A stretch of 64,000 bases of DNA, taken from the NCBI RefSeq assembly GCF_963576675.1, contig NC_088916.1, positions 7,083,001 through 7,147,000 of the forward strand, in the 5' to 3' direction. This DNA comes from Euphorbia lathyris. Lineage: Eukaryota; Streptophyta; Magnoliopsida; Malpighiales; Euphorbiaceae. The notes beneath the pieces were generated by a model. That model searched no databases and was not told the origin of the DNA. It worked only from the letters and a program-made list of their open reading frames with translations. Shown here in pieces: positions 32,159 to 43,800 of this stretch. The position numbers and the translations under genes were made by a program. The first letter of the stretch is position 1. Each line of letters begins with the position of its first letter.

Positions 32159-33949
32159 ATGGCTGAGAACAGCACTCGTTTCGTTCTAGGGAACCAAACA
32201 ACACAGATACTCCCTGAAGGATTATCAATTAGTCGGCCTCCCCTATTCTTTGGATCTAATTATACATTCTGGAAGAATAGGATGAAGAACTTTATTCAAG
32301 CCACAAACATGAGTGCATGGCTTGCAATAGTTCAAGGCCCATATGTGCCTTATAAAACTGTTAACGATGAGAAAGTTATTAAGAGTGAAACTGAGTGGTC
32401 AGAAGATGACCTTAAGAAATTACAAAATAACGCTTCGGCTATCAATATGCTTCACTGTGCTCTAGATGCTGCAGAGTACAATAAGATTTCAGGTTGCGAG
32501 TCAGCACAAGAGATATGGAAGAAGTTGGAGGTGACCTATGAAGGCACGAGCAAAGTCAAGGAATCTAAGGTAAACCAGCACATGAGACTCTACGAGCTGT
32601 TCGAGATGAACGAAAACGAAGACATCTCGGAGATGAACTCAAGATTCACAAATATCATAAATGAGCTCAAGAGGCTCGGGAAGAATTTCACCGAAGAGGA
32701 ACAGGTGAAGAAAATCTTGAGAAGTCTACCCAAGAGCTAGCAAGCTAAGAAAACAGCTGTGGAGGAAGCCCAAGACTTGACCACGTATAAGTATGATGAG
32801 CTGATCGGATCTCTGCTGACTCATGAGATCTCTATGAAAAACTTCGAAGCAAAAGAAAAGTCAGAGGACAAGAAGCAGAAATCTCTTGTCATGAAAGCTG
32901 ACTCAATCGAAGCTGACTCATTAGATGATGAGGAGATGACCATGTTTACAAGAAAAATGAAGAAGTTGTTCAGAAAGAAAGACAGGAACAGCAAGAGGCC
33001 ATACAAAAGAAGCGATATGTACAAAGTTGAGTCTAGTGACAGCAGATATAAAAAGGACAGCTCCAAGCCTGTCACATGCTTCGAGTGCCATCAAACTGGG
33101 CACATTAAGTCAAGCTGCCCTAATCTGAAGAAAGAAAAGAAGGGAAGCAAAAAGGCTATGGTCGCTACATGGAGTGACAGCGATGACTCAACATCATCAG
33201 AAGCTGATGCAAATGAGATAGCAAATATATGCTTCATGGCCGATGACGCTGCTGACCAAAGTTAATCTGAGCAAGCTGACCTCTCTGACGGCTCTGACCA
33301 AGAAGAACATTCTAATGAGGTAACATCTCTACACTTGCTTAGAAATGAAATGGTTAACGCCCTGAGTGATTTATATACATTGACTAAAAAGTGTAACAAG
33401 AAAATAAAAGCACTCAGCAGGCGGTGTGACGAGATTGAAGAGGTCAAACTAAGTGACTTCTGATATCTTCTCCAAGACAAATCAACTTTGCATGACAACA
33501 TGGAAATCATGCACAAGTTTGTCTCGGAAGTCCAATCAGATTCAAAGAAACTGAGAAAGGATGTCACAACCCTACAGAACCAAATAAAAGGTTCAACTAA
33601 AATTAAATCCCACGCTGAGTACTCAAGTACTGGTCAGCGTAGACAGTTCACTCAGTGTGACTGTTGTGGGAAAAGAGGACACACGATAGATGTGTGTTGG
33701 TATAATATGCGGACTATCCAATGTGACTTCTGCGGAAAGAAAGGTCATACAACTAAGGTATGTTGGCATGCTCAGCACAATGGTGCTGACCAAAGACAAA
33801 GTCACCCAAAAAGGGTAACTCATTATCACTTCTGTGGTAAACAAGGACACACCATAAATGTATGTCGTCATAAGTTAAAACGTGATATAGCACCTGTTTA
33901 TGCTAACCAACGAGGACCCAAAAAGAATTGGGTACCTAAAGATGAATAG
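32159..33949 (+). pseudogene. Copia gag with a cluster of zinc knuckles
   Basis: The ATG at 32,159 opens a UBN2/DUF4219-type gag (FFGSNYTFWKNRMKNFIQ, then EIWKKLEVTYEGT). A first CCHC knuckle is CFECHQTGHIKSSC (near 33,080). After a coiled-coil-like stretch there are three more in a row at about 33,658-33,870: CDCCGKRGHTIDVC, CDFCGKKGHTTKVC and a third in which the first Cys is lost (HFCGKQGHTINVC). The frame is interrupted by TAG at 32,738, TAA at 33,263, TGA at 33,461 and TAG at 33,947, all in one continuous frame with the protease downstream. Confidence 0.85.
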
Positions 33950-33955
33950 TTTAAA

Positions 33956-35345
33956 ATGCAGGTGAGCCTGAGGTGCGTGGAGAAATCAAAACTGTGGTAT
34001 ATTGACAGCGCATGCTTGAGGCACATGACTGGTGATGAAACTCAGTTCATCACACTTGAACGTAAACGAGGTGGAAACGTAAGCTTTGGAGACAATAAAA
34101 AGGGTAAGATAGTAGGTTCTGGTACTATCGGAGGTAACCCCACTATTGAGTCAGTCTCCTTAGTTAAAGGTCTCAAATATAACCTATTGGGCGTAGCTCA
34201 GCTGTGTGACAGTGGTAGACAGGTTATATTTGATGCTACTCAGTGTCGGATACTCGAGGGAAAAACAAATAATTTGATTTTAACTGCCCCTCGTGTTGAC
34301 AATGTATATATGTTGAGTTTAGAAAAACAGTTTTCCAAAAATATATGCTTAGTATCTAAAGAGGATAACTCCTGGCTATGGCATAAGAGACTTGGTCATG
34401 TAAGCATGGACCTCCTTGCCAAATTAGCTAGAAAGCAACTAGTTGAGGGATTGCCCAAATTAAAATTTGAAAAAGATCAATTATGTAATGCTTGTCAGCA
34501 AGGTAAACAAACGAAAAAGTCTTTTCAAAGTAAAAACATTGTCTCAACCAAGAGACCATTGGAATTACTACATTTGGACCTTTTCGGACCTGTCCAGCCA
34601 CTCAGCTTGGGCGGTAAGAAATTTTCCTTAGTCATTGTAGACAATTTGTCTCGGTATACTTGGATCATCTTGCTGAGTAGCAAGGATGAAACATTTGAGA
34701 TGTTCACAACATTGATTAAAAAGCTTGAAAATGACAAAGACCTAAGAGTATCTCATATTAGAAGTGATAATGGCGGAGAATTCAAAAACCAACAGTTTAA
34801 TGAATTCTGTGAAGTCAGTGGCATTGACCATAACTTTTCTGCTCCCAGGACGCCTCAACAAAATGGGGTTGTTGAAAGGAAGAACAGAACAATAGTCGAA
34901 ATTGCTAGGACAATGCTGAGCGAAAATAGGCTTCCAAAGTATTTCTGGGGTGAAGCTATCCACATAGCATGTTATATACTGAATAGGGCTTTAGTTAGAC
35001 CTATACTCAAGAAAACTCCTTATGAACTTTGGAAAGGACGAAAGCCCAACATTGGCTACTTTCATTGGCTACTTTTGTGCCTTTGGGTGTAAATGTTTTA
35101 TAGTCAACATAAAAGAAAATCTTGCTAAATTTGATGCTAAAGCTGACGAAGCGATCTTTTTAGGGTACTCAACTAACAGTAAAGCATATAGGGTATATAA
35201 TAAACGAACTCAAGTTGTAGAAGAGTCTGTCCATATCGAGTTCGATGAAACTGACCCTGCAGGAAAGACAACTCAATCTGCCGAAGATGAACCAAGCTCA
35301 GCTTTCGCTGACCAAATTGGAGCCGTTGAGTCATCAGTATAAAGG
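33956..35345 (+). pseudogene. Copia protease and integrase
   Basis: Protease: WYIDSACLRHMTG, where the catalytic DSG is changed to DSA. Then the integrase zinc-binding region (HKRLGHVS..CNACQQGKQ) and the catalytic core with the D,D35E residues (LHLDLFGP, IRSDNGGEF, NGVVERKNRT). A local duplication of ATTGGCTACTTT near 35,050-35,075 shifts the frame; the frame then runs to a TAA at 35,340. It probably made a polyprotein with gag and the reverse transcriptase in the intact ancestor. Confidence 0.85.
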
Positions 35346-36103
35346 TTGACCAAAGGTAAGCACGAAACAGACATTACCTTTGCTGACCAATCTACTCCTG
35401 TAGATATTGTAGAAACACCTATTCCAGACAACTCAACATTACCCAAAGTAATCAAAATTCCAAGAGGACATTCAGAGAAGTCCATTCTTGATGCTGCTGA
35501 CAACAAGCTGATGACGAGAGATCAGCTTAGAAAGTATCTCAGCAATGTTGCATTCGTCTCAGTTCATGAGCCAAAGAATTTCGCTGAAGCTGAGCACGAC
35601 GAACATTGGATCAATGTTATGCAAGAGGAGCTTGATCAGTTCAAAAGAAATGAGGTATGAGATTTAGTACCAAAACCTAGGAATCAAAAGACCATAGGAA
35701 CTAAGTGGGTCTTTAGAAATAAGCTAGATGAGCAAGGCAATGTGGTTAGAAACAAAGCCCGACTTGTAGCCCAAGGCTATAGTTAGCAAGAGGGCATTGA
35801 CTATGGTTAGACCTTTGCTCCCGTTGCTAGGATAGACGCTATATGTATATTGTGTGCATATGCTAGTTTCATGAACTTCAAACTATATCAAATGGATGTT
35901 AAAAGTGCTTTTCTTAATGGATTTATAAACGAAGAGGTATATGTTAGTCAGCCTCCTGGGTTTGAAGATCCAAAGTTTTCAAACCACGTTTATAAACTCA
36001 AGAAGGCCTTGTACGGCCTGAAACAAGCACCTCGTGCTTGGTATGAGAGGTTGACCAATTTCCTGCTGACCAGGAACTATGTCAGAGGCAAAGCTGACAC
36101 AAC
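35346..36103 (+). pseudogene. Copia reverse transcriptase, 5' part
   Basis: The reverse transcriptase domain begins near 35,660 (TKWVFRNKLDEQG, KARLVAQGYS) and continues through [23 protein letters not shown] and [13 protein letters not shown]. In-frame stops are TGA at 35,658, TAG at 35,784 and TAG at 35,808. It is cut at 36,103 by the gypsy element; the catalytic YVDD motif lies on the other side (near 55,920). Confidence 0.88.
36099..36103 (+). repeat. Left target duplication of the gypsy element
   Basis: ACAAC, repeated exactly at 55,869-55,873. Confidence 0.9.
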
Positions 36104-38867
36104 TGTAGACACCGAGTCGGAGGACCTGTGACGAAAACCTGAAAACAAGACGGTTGAAGCGATTGATTCCGAAAGTTTTGAAAAAATATGTAAAGAATAA
36201 TAAGCGAAGGAAAATCGGCGGCACGGGACGTGCGCTCGGCGTCCGTCGGACGCAACGCGAGTGGCACGCTCTCGACGTCCGAGCAATGCCCGGGTCCGGT
36301 GGCATGGTGCGCGCTCTCGTGGGCCGCTGAGCGCACGCGTCCGGTAGCGCGAAGCGCGCGTTGGGCGGCCGCGACGTGTGAGCGTCCGACAGCGCGGAAC
36401 GCACGCTCGGCGGTCGCGGGGTGCGCACGCCCGACGGCGCGAGGCACGCCCAACGACCGTTGGGCGAACGCCCAATTTCCTTTGGGTGTCGCCCATTGGT
36501 CCGGGGACCCGTTTGCCTATAAAAGGCACGGATCCCCATGCAAAAGAGAAAAGGAGGGATTTTTTGGATAGCTTTCTCACGCTAAACATTTTTAGAGAGA
36601 GAGAGTGATTTTTTTGAGAAAAATATTTTTTTTCTCAAAAATTCCAAATTTCCTAAAGTTCAATTTTTACTAAATTTTCATTAAAAACGGAAGATCGTGG
36701 TTCGTGGAATCAATCGGCTTCGACCGTCAGATACCGAATTTAAGGTATTATCCGAGGACTAGACTCTTTATTTTATTTAATTTATTATCTTCTTCTATTT
36801 TTTTTTATGCTATAGTTTTTATTCGTTTAGATATTTATTTATTTCGTCACATTTTATTTAATTAGCGTATTTATTTAATTTTCATGTCGTGTTGAATAAA
36901 AATTCGGTTTTGTTTTAAAATAAAAAAAAACCTCGTTTTGATATCCCAATACGAACCGTGATCCGATAAAAAGGTAGTTTGGGTATCGAAAACGTTGTAA
37001 TTATAAGTTTTTAATTTAAAAGAAATTTCTAAATAATGTTTTGAAATAAAAAAAACGTCGTTTAGGAACTTCCGTTTTCGACTATGATCCGTCTTGGGTA
37101 GTTCGGAAATCCAAAACGATTGAATTAGATTTAATTTAAAGCTTTTGAATAAATCTGGAAACATTTAGGAGTGCTGCTGTAATTTACCTATTCTGTCACT
37201 AAAGGCTGTGTACCGACGGATTTTCCGTCGGTAAATCTGCCAAAACGTAAAAAATGCCATTTCAGTCCCTTTTTCCTAACTTTTAAGCTTTTAATCTTTA
37301 ATATATATATGTATAATTATGTAATATATGTTTTTCAAAATATTTTGGACCTTTAGCATATATAATTATTTGATGATATTTGTATACCATTTTTTATACT
37401 ATTTTCTAAATATAAGTATAATCATGTATATGTATTTCCTTTTTATTAATTTAGGCTATGTTTTAAATGATAGTTATTTGGTATTTTGAGAAATAATTGA
37501 TAGACATTAGTATATGTTATTTTTGGTATTTAAAACTATATTAGTTATGTATATATATATAGTGTTGGGATATTTAGGTTATTTTGTTGATTATTGAATG
37601 AAATTATTTTTGGGTAAATGTTATTTTCTTATTCATAAGATTTACTTATTATTTTCACATTTTTTTTGTATAAATATGTTGTACCTATTATTTTCATATA
37701 CATATAGTTTCTTTTGTGTTAACTCTTACTTTCATACCTTCTTTTTTGATTTAAATGTATATATATATATATGTCTAAATTATTTTCTTTATTCTTTTGG
37801 CCCATTCATGGGTCCATGTTCCAAATGAGTATTATTTGAGTGTGAATATTAGTTTAAAGGGGTTTATTATTGTAATTATAATAAGTAGAGAATCCATTAA
37901 GGAAAAGGGGGAAAATAAATCACAAAAAGAGTTTTCAATTTAATTATTTAAACTAAAAGGTTTTTTTAGAGATTCTTAATGTAAATAAATAGTGTTTTCT
38001 TGACATTTCAAATCGTTTCTTAAAACATCACGCTTTAAAACCTTAGTCCATTCCAAACGACGGATTAAGCGAGCCTTGTAATTAAAATCGTTTTCATTGT
38101 AAATAATAGAGTTTTGAATCGTTTTCTTAAATGATTTGTACAAAATAAAATTGACTTGTATGTTTAACCACGTTTTCTCATCAAAGGTTTTTTTATCTCA
38201 ATGTTTTCAAACACTCGAGTCGTTCCAACGGCGATTCGGGTAAACTTCATCAAACGGGGTTTTAAAACGCACCTAAATCGTTCCAACGGCGATTAAGGTG
38301 CGAACCATGTAAATAAACTCGTTTTGGGGGAACAAGTTAGTATAGAATAAACACACGACATGACTTTTAAATACGGTTGTAAATAAATCACTTCTTTCTC
38401 CCCCTCTCTGTGTATGTATAACATAAATGGGTGATTCTTTACTAATATGGCTTTTCAATAATATATGCTCAAAACGGTTTCAAAAAAGAGAGAAAGAAAA
38501 GGGTTTCAAATGAATTTTAAACTTAAAGAAGTATACGATTAGTCCGTTATCGCCTAACATGCTGAGTAGGAGGCCGGTGGTTCATAACCGGGCGATATTG
38601 GGGTGCCTAGTAGCCTTTCTCCGGAAAGGAGCTAGCCTTCTCGGCTCGTACCTAAGTTTCCCGCACCCACACCGGTCTCCCGCAAGGGATCGGTGTTCAT
38701 TTTCCCATTCGTGGGTGGCGACTCTTCCATATCTCCGAGCTCCGGTCCTGCCGAGCAGCTTGATTCCACGATTGGTTGCTTTCGGCGCCAATCACCGCTT
38801 ACGTCGCCATGAGGTTATCCACCCCCCGGTCCGCCCGGGAGATTAGGCCGTGGCACCTCGTCTAACA
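36104..38867 (+). repeat. Gypsy 5' LTR
   Basis: It is 2764 bp. A GC-rich segment (about 36,220-36,500) precedes a TATA box TATAAAAG at 36,518, after which the LTR is long and very AT-rich with a final GC-richer 300 bp. It lacks about 130 bp of GGGCG/CGCCC-repeat sequence present in the 3' LTR at about 53,317-53,460. Otherwise the two are nearly identical. ORFs in the GC-rich part are by-products of base composition. Confidence 0.93.
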
Positions 38868-38869
38868 AG

Positions 38870-38888
38870 TGGCGACTCTGCTGGGGAA
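38870..38888 (+). other. Gypsy primer-binding site
   Basis: TGGCGACTCTGCTGGGGAA lies two bases after the 5' LTR. The form resembles primer sites of Tat-lineage elements; I believe an Arg tRNA is used in that lineage, but this needs a tRNA comparison. Confidence 0.7.
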
Positions 38889-40810
38889 GCGAGAAATTTG
38901 ATTCCGGAAGGCGTGTATTAAGCCCTTAACGGGGACGGATCGTTTTACTTCTTTTCGTATGCATTCATGTGCATTATTGCAAACCCTTTGGGTAATTTCC
39001 GCGAAACCTCTAGCGAGAGTCCATTCGTCGCTCGAAAGAGGCTAATGTAAGTTCCCCCTTACAGTAAGGCGCCAAAGGGTCCCCATCCATTCGTTAGGGG
39101 CGAATTTGTGCGGTCCTGTGAGGTCCCGCGGTCAGCCGTGTCAGCATATAGTAGCCTTAGAAGTTTCCATAGGATCACCCGTTACTATTTTTGATGTGAT
39201 AAATGAATCAATTCATGTTTTCAAACCGCCATGATACGTGTCTAAATCCTAAAGTATGTAAAGAAAATGAGACGATGCGTTAATATATACTCGTGAATCG
39301 ACATACTAATTACCCTAAAACATCGAAATGATTTGAACTAAAGACGACTTAGTTATCTCGTATGAATGAACATGTGCGACCCGCCTTGTCCCTTTCGGTG
39401 TCCCGATGAAGGCACGTGTTCAGGAAATGCGTTATGACGTAAGCACGTATTAGTATGAATCGGTTCGGTGTTAAGGATAGTTACATTTCGATACAAAAGA
39501 CTATATTAACAGTAGCCGTTATTCACATTCTTTAGATAAATTGGGATAAAACGAGATCACGACGAAACGAAAATGAAGAACATTTCTGTCTTGAACGACC
39601 CTGTCGTAACGTGAAAAGTTTCGCACAAGTAGCCCGTCCCTTCCGAATAAAAGATGAGCTTTTACGTTATGCCTCGTGTCGTTCTTAAGAGAAATGGATG
39701 TGTCCGCAAAGGTGACTAAGAAAATAAAAGAAAAGAAAAATGAACTAATCGACCAAAATCATTCCGAGACTATGATATATATCAATCCCGAGGGTAGTTA
39801 AAGAAAATAAACCAATGTCGTTGAATACGTGCCTTGGACGAGTGTATACCCCGTTTAAAATCTCGAAGCCGAATTAAGCCAAACCATATAATTGCGCCAT
39901 ATGGACGAGACTGCGGGTTTTGACTAACGACTCGATCATTTCGACCGTTACCAAAACTGCAAGAAATATGGCCCGATATACGTGTTTGCTTAAATTCGTG
40001 CCTAAAGGAAAGAGAACGGTAATATCCTCGCCTCGAATAAACATGCGATTCAACGAAACGTTGATTTTCTATAACCACACTGAGATGATATATCCCGTGG
40101 ATTGGGAGGAACAAAGAGTTGTAATTAGCCGAAAGATTATCGTGCGCTCAAAATAAGACTCGCCATCTTTTCACGTAGCAAAATGAGCAAACGAATCCTC
40201 GACGCTAAGAACAAACGCGTTACGCGATGAGTCCGTTCCCTAAAATAAAATCCAAAAGTGATTCCATCACTAAATAAACACGTGGTTACGTCTCTCGATA
40301 GATCCAAAAGATCCCATTGTAATCCAAAATCGAGACACGAACCCACGCGAACAAAAGGGAACGAATCATTGACAATAACAAACGATTGGACTAGAAGAAT
40401 AACTCGTACCACGTCTAAAAACTAAGATGCGCTCAAAGGGAGTCAAAACCCGAATTAATGCGTCTCACGAAAGGACAAAAGACGAGTTATTCCGAAAGGA
40501 CAATCCAACTTGGTCGATTTCTTAGTCACTGAACGTGGATACGTCAAAAACGAACTGTATTGTCTGATGGATGATTTAATTTCCCGCAATAATCGACGGC
40601 ATCACACGTCCCTTGGACCGCAATGTGAGCCAAAAACCAAAATCCTAGGAAAGAGACCTGGACCGACGAGTGTGTGGAGGAATAAGGGTGGAAGAGAGAT
40701 GTTGTGATACGTGTATTTAGACTAATGTTTGTTCTTCTTATCTTATATATCCGTAAATAAATAAACGCACACACCACGAATCATGCATATAAAATCATGC
40801 ATACATACTA
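38889..40810 (+). other. Gypsy leader, 1.9 kb, no supported ORF
   Basis: This is the untranslated region between primer site and gag. The longest ORFs are about 110 codons or shorter, on either strand, and have no recognisable domain. It is rich in CG-containing words (for example TCGAAAGAGG, GACGAGTTATTCC). Some Tat elements have an extra ORF here; I do not see one. Confidence 0.6.
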
Positions 40811-43800
40811 ATGGATACCGTTCGCGCAGACGTCATCATTAAGCGGTTGTGGGTTCGCGAGAGTAATCGGCTTGTCAGACAGTTTGATCAGCTACGAGTA
40901 GACAGTTCAGAATCAGTAGTTGTGGCTTCGGAATCATCTTCGTCTGGGTATACTCAGTCTTCCATCAGTATGTCTGCGACTGACGAAAAAGTGGCCGAAT
41001 TGGAAAATTCTGTGAACAATATCAATGATCAGCTGGCCGCGATCTTGGCTCAGCTAGCTGAGTTAGCACTGAAGGACAACAAGAGTGGTAGTAAGCGTGC
41101 TGAGAATGAGGTGAACGATGGCCCTCGCTTTGGGAATGAGGAGGATTATCAGGATTATATCCGAAAACAGTTAGAGAAAGAGAAAGCTAAGGAAGAGGAG
41201 TGGAAGCAACACATCACACAGAAAGTGCAGGACTTGCACGGAGGAAGCTCCGGAAGTCAGGATTTCTATAACTTGAAGAATTGTTTGTCGGCAACAGCTT
41301 TGCCTTTGAAATTTCGGCTCCCTGACATGAAAAAGTTCGATGGAACGGGGGATCCCACTGCTCACATGAATCAGTATGTTGCTGTGATAAAGCACACGAT
41401 CCTGACTGAGGATCAAGTCCTAGGGCTATTTAACACCTACCTAGAGGGGGCTGCCCTCACATGGTTCCATGCATTGCCGATGGTGACAAAGAGGGATTGG
41501 AAGGAGTTAGCGAAGTCATTCATCGCTCAATATAGCTTTAACACCATGCTGGAGGTCACTTTGAAAGAGCTAGAGAGCACTAAGCAACAGGCTGGGGAAT
41601 CCTTTTCCGATTTTGTGAAAAGATGGAGGGCTAAGGCCGCAGTGATGAAACAAAAGCCGCTCGAGCAGGATCAGATCCGAATGGTGGTTGGCAACACGTT
41701 GCCGTATATCAAGAATGAGTTGCGGTATATGCCATTTACTGATTTCAATCAGATGTATAGTTGTGCCTTGACTGTTGAAGGGGATGGGGAGCCAAAGAAA
41801 GCTTATACCAAGTGGACGAAGTCGGGATATAGTGCCGGAGGGCCTAGTGCGAGTACGGAATCCGCAGCAGTGAAAGTGGTTGATCTTAATGCTATTGAAA
41901 AGAGGCAGTTCGCCAAGTTCGATCAGACTTACGCAAAAGTTTTTGAGCGCCTGCAGAAAAAGGGATTGTTGAAAGCCCTTACCCCGTATAACAAAGCTCG
42001 ACCTACTCCGCAGATACAGGCTAGAGGGTATTGTGAATTCCATAGCAGTTATGGGCATACAATTGAGAATTACGAGAGGTTGAAACATGAAATCCAAGAT
42101 TTAATCGAGGAGAAGAAGATAGCTGATCCTTCGTCAGCGAACCCTTCCATTAGGCGTAATCCATTGCCTAATCATAAGGTGAGTACGATCGGAGTTGGTT
42201 TGACAGAAACTGTAGTAATGGAATCCTTCGAGGAAAATGTAGAGGAGTTGTTGGACTCCAATGAAAAGAGCAATGTAGGAAATGGTCTGTATGTGTCCTT
42301 CCTTGGTGAAGAACAAGAGGATGAACCGATGGGGGAAGGCTCGGATGGTGGAGCACCGTATGATGAGGATAGTGCTGAAGAGACCGGAAAAGGGTCGTCT
42401 CGGACTATTGTGCCAGATTTGGGTTTGTTTAGTGGAGGAAAAGATCCCGAGGTGCACTTGCGTGAATATATGCACGACATGTTTATTGAATCCTTCGGAG
42501 TAGATGAAATTGCTCAATGGTTCCACCACTCGCTGGTAGGCGAACCTTTGGAATGGTTCCACTCATTACCCGATTCTTGCAAGCACGATTGGGATCGGTT
42601 GTCGGATTTGTTTTTAGAAAAGTACCAAAGAGCTGAAGACAGAACTGCGGAGCGTTTTGCGATGCAGATTGGACCTATCAAGCGTCCGTTACCGAGGGTT
42701 AGTAAGTATAACGGCAATAAGGACCCTATGGAGCACCTTCACTTCTACTTGTCGGCTATGGCACCCTTGGGTTTTAAAGAGGAAGAGATCACTAGCTTGT
42801 TTTGCAATTCATTGATGGGTGAACCGTTAATGTGGTACATGTCGTTGCCGATGTATGTTAAGACCGATTGGGCGGCAATGATGAAAAGATTTATCAAGGA
42901 GTATACAGTATGGATGCTGGCAGAGCAAACCCCGGATTCCCCGTCTTATCAAACACCTGATGCGGTGTTAGCAATGCCTAGGTATGATGGATACCAGGAT
43001 CCTGTTAAGCACGCGAGGTTATTCCGCAATCATATGTATGACGCCGGATTTCCGCAATGTGAGTTGCATGAACATTTTCCGGAAACCTTGATGGGTGAAG
43101 CCTTATTATGGCATCAGGGTCTATCAGAGGAGGAGATGGGTCATTGGATACCGCTCAGAAGTGCCTTTGTGTCAAGATATGAAATGTACATTCCGTGGAC
43201 GGGATCCCCGGACGATCTGGATAGGATCAGGCAATTCCCCGAGGAACCGTTTGTGGATTACGCTAGAAGGTGGAGACGCCGTTATGAACAGTGTAACGAA
43301 ACAATGAGCAATAAGGTGCAGCTTATGTGCATACAACGAGGTGCTATTCCGTTGGCCGCCAGAAGGATGAGCAGAGTGTCCCTCCGGGATTATGATGAGT
43401 TGATAGGTTGGGCCTTGTATGGATCGGCAGATCCCTTTTACTTGAATCCGAATGTTCCTCACGTCATGGATTTAATGGTTGTGGACATTTGGGAGAGTTC
43501 TTCGGACGAGGAAGATGCCAATCGGAGGGTTCCTATTAACATTTGGGACGAATCGGATGATGAGACGGAAATTGCGGTAATGACGAGATCAGGCCGTGTG
43601 GCCGAGGGGAAGGCACCTATGATAGGAACAGAGATTGGAGAAGGGTCGGCTCCTAAGCTCGATGACCAAGTTCTTGAGCAGTTGAAGAAGACGCAAGCTA
43701 AGTCCACAGTCTGGGAAGTCTTATGCCATTCTAAGTACCATCGTGAGAACCTGATGAAAGAGTTGCAGAATCTGGTTATTTCCACCGATACTGAGCCGGC

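Noticed and set aside
33947..33949. Programmed stop readthrough between copia gag and protease
   Set aside because: It is one of several stops in the same frame and lacks a recognised readthrough context, so decay is simpler.
36077..36608. Several overlapping ORFs of 76-186 codons on both strands in the gypsy 5' LTR (and 52,845-53,610 in the 3' LTR)
   Set aside because: They lie in the GC-rich part of the LTR, where stop codons are rare in all frames; they have Arg/Ala-rich nonsense translations and change between the two LTRs.
37598..37828. Phe/Tyr-rich ORF in the gypsy LTR (also 54,600-54,839)
   Set aside because: It follows from T-rich sequence in the LTR; no conserved motif or start context.
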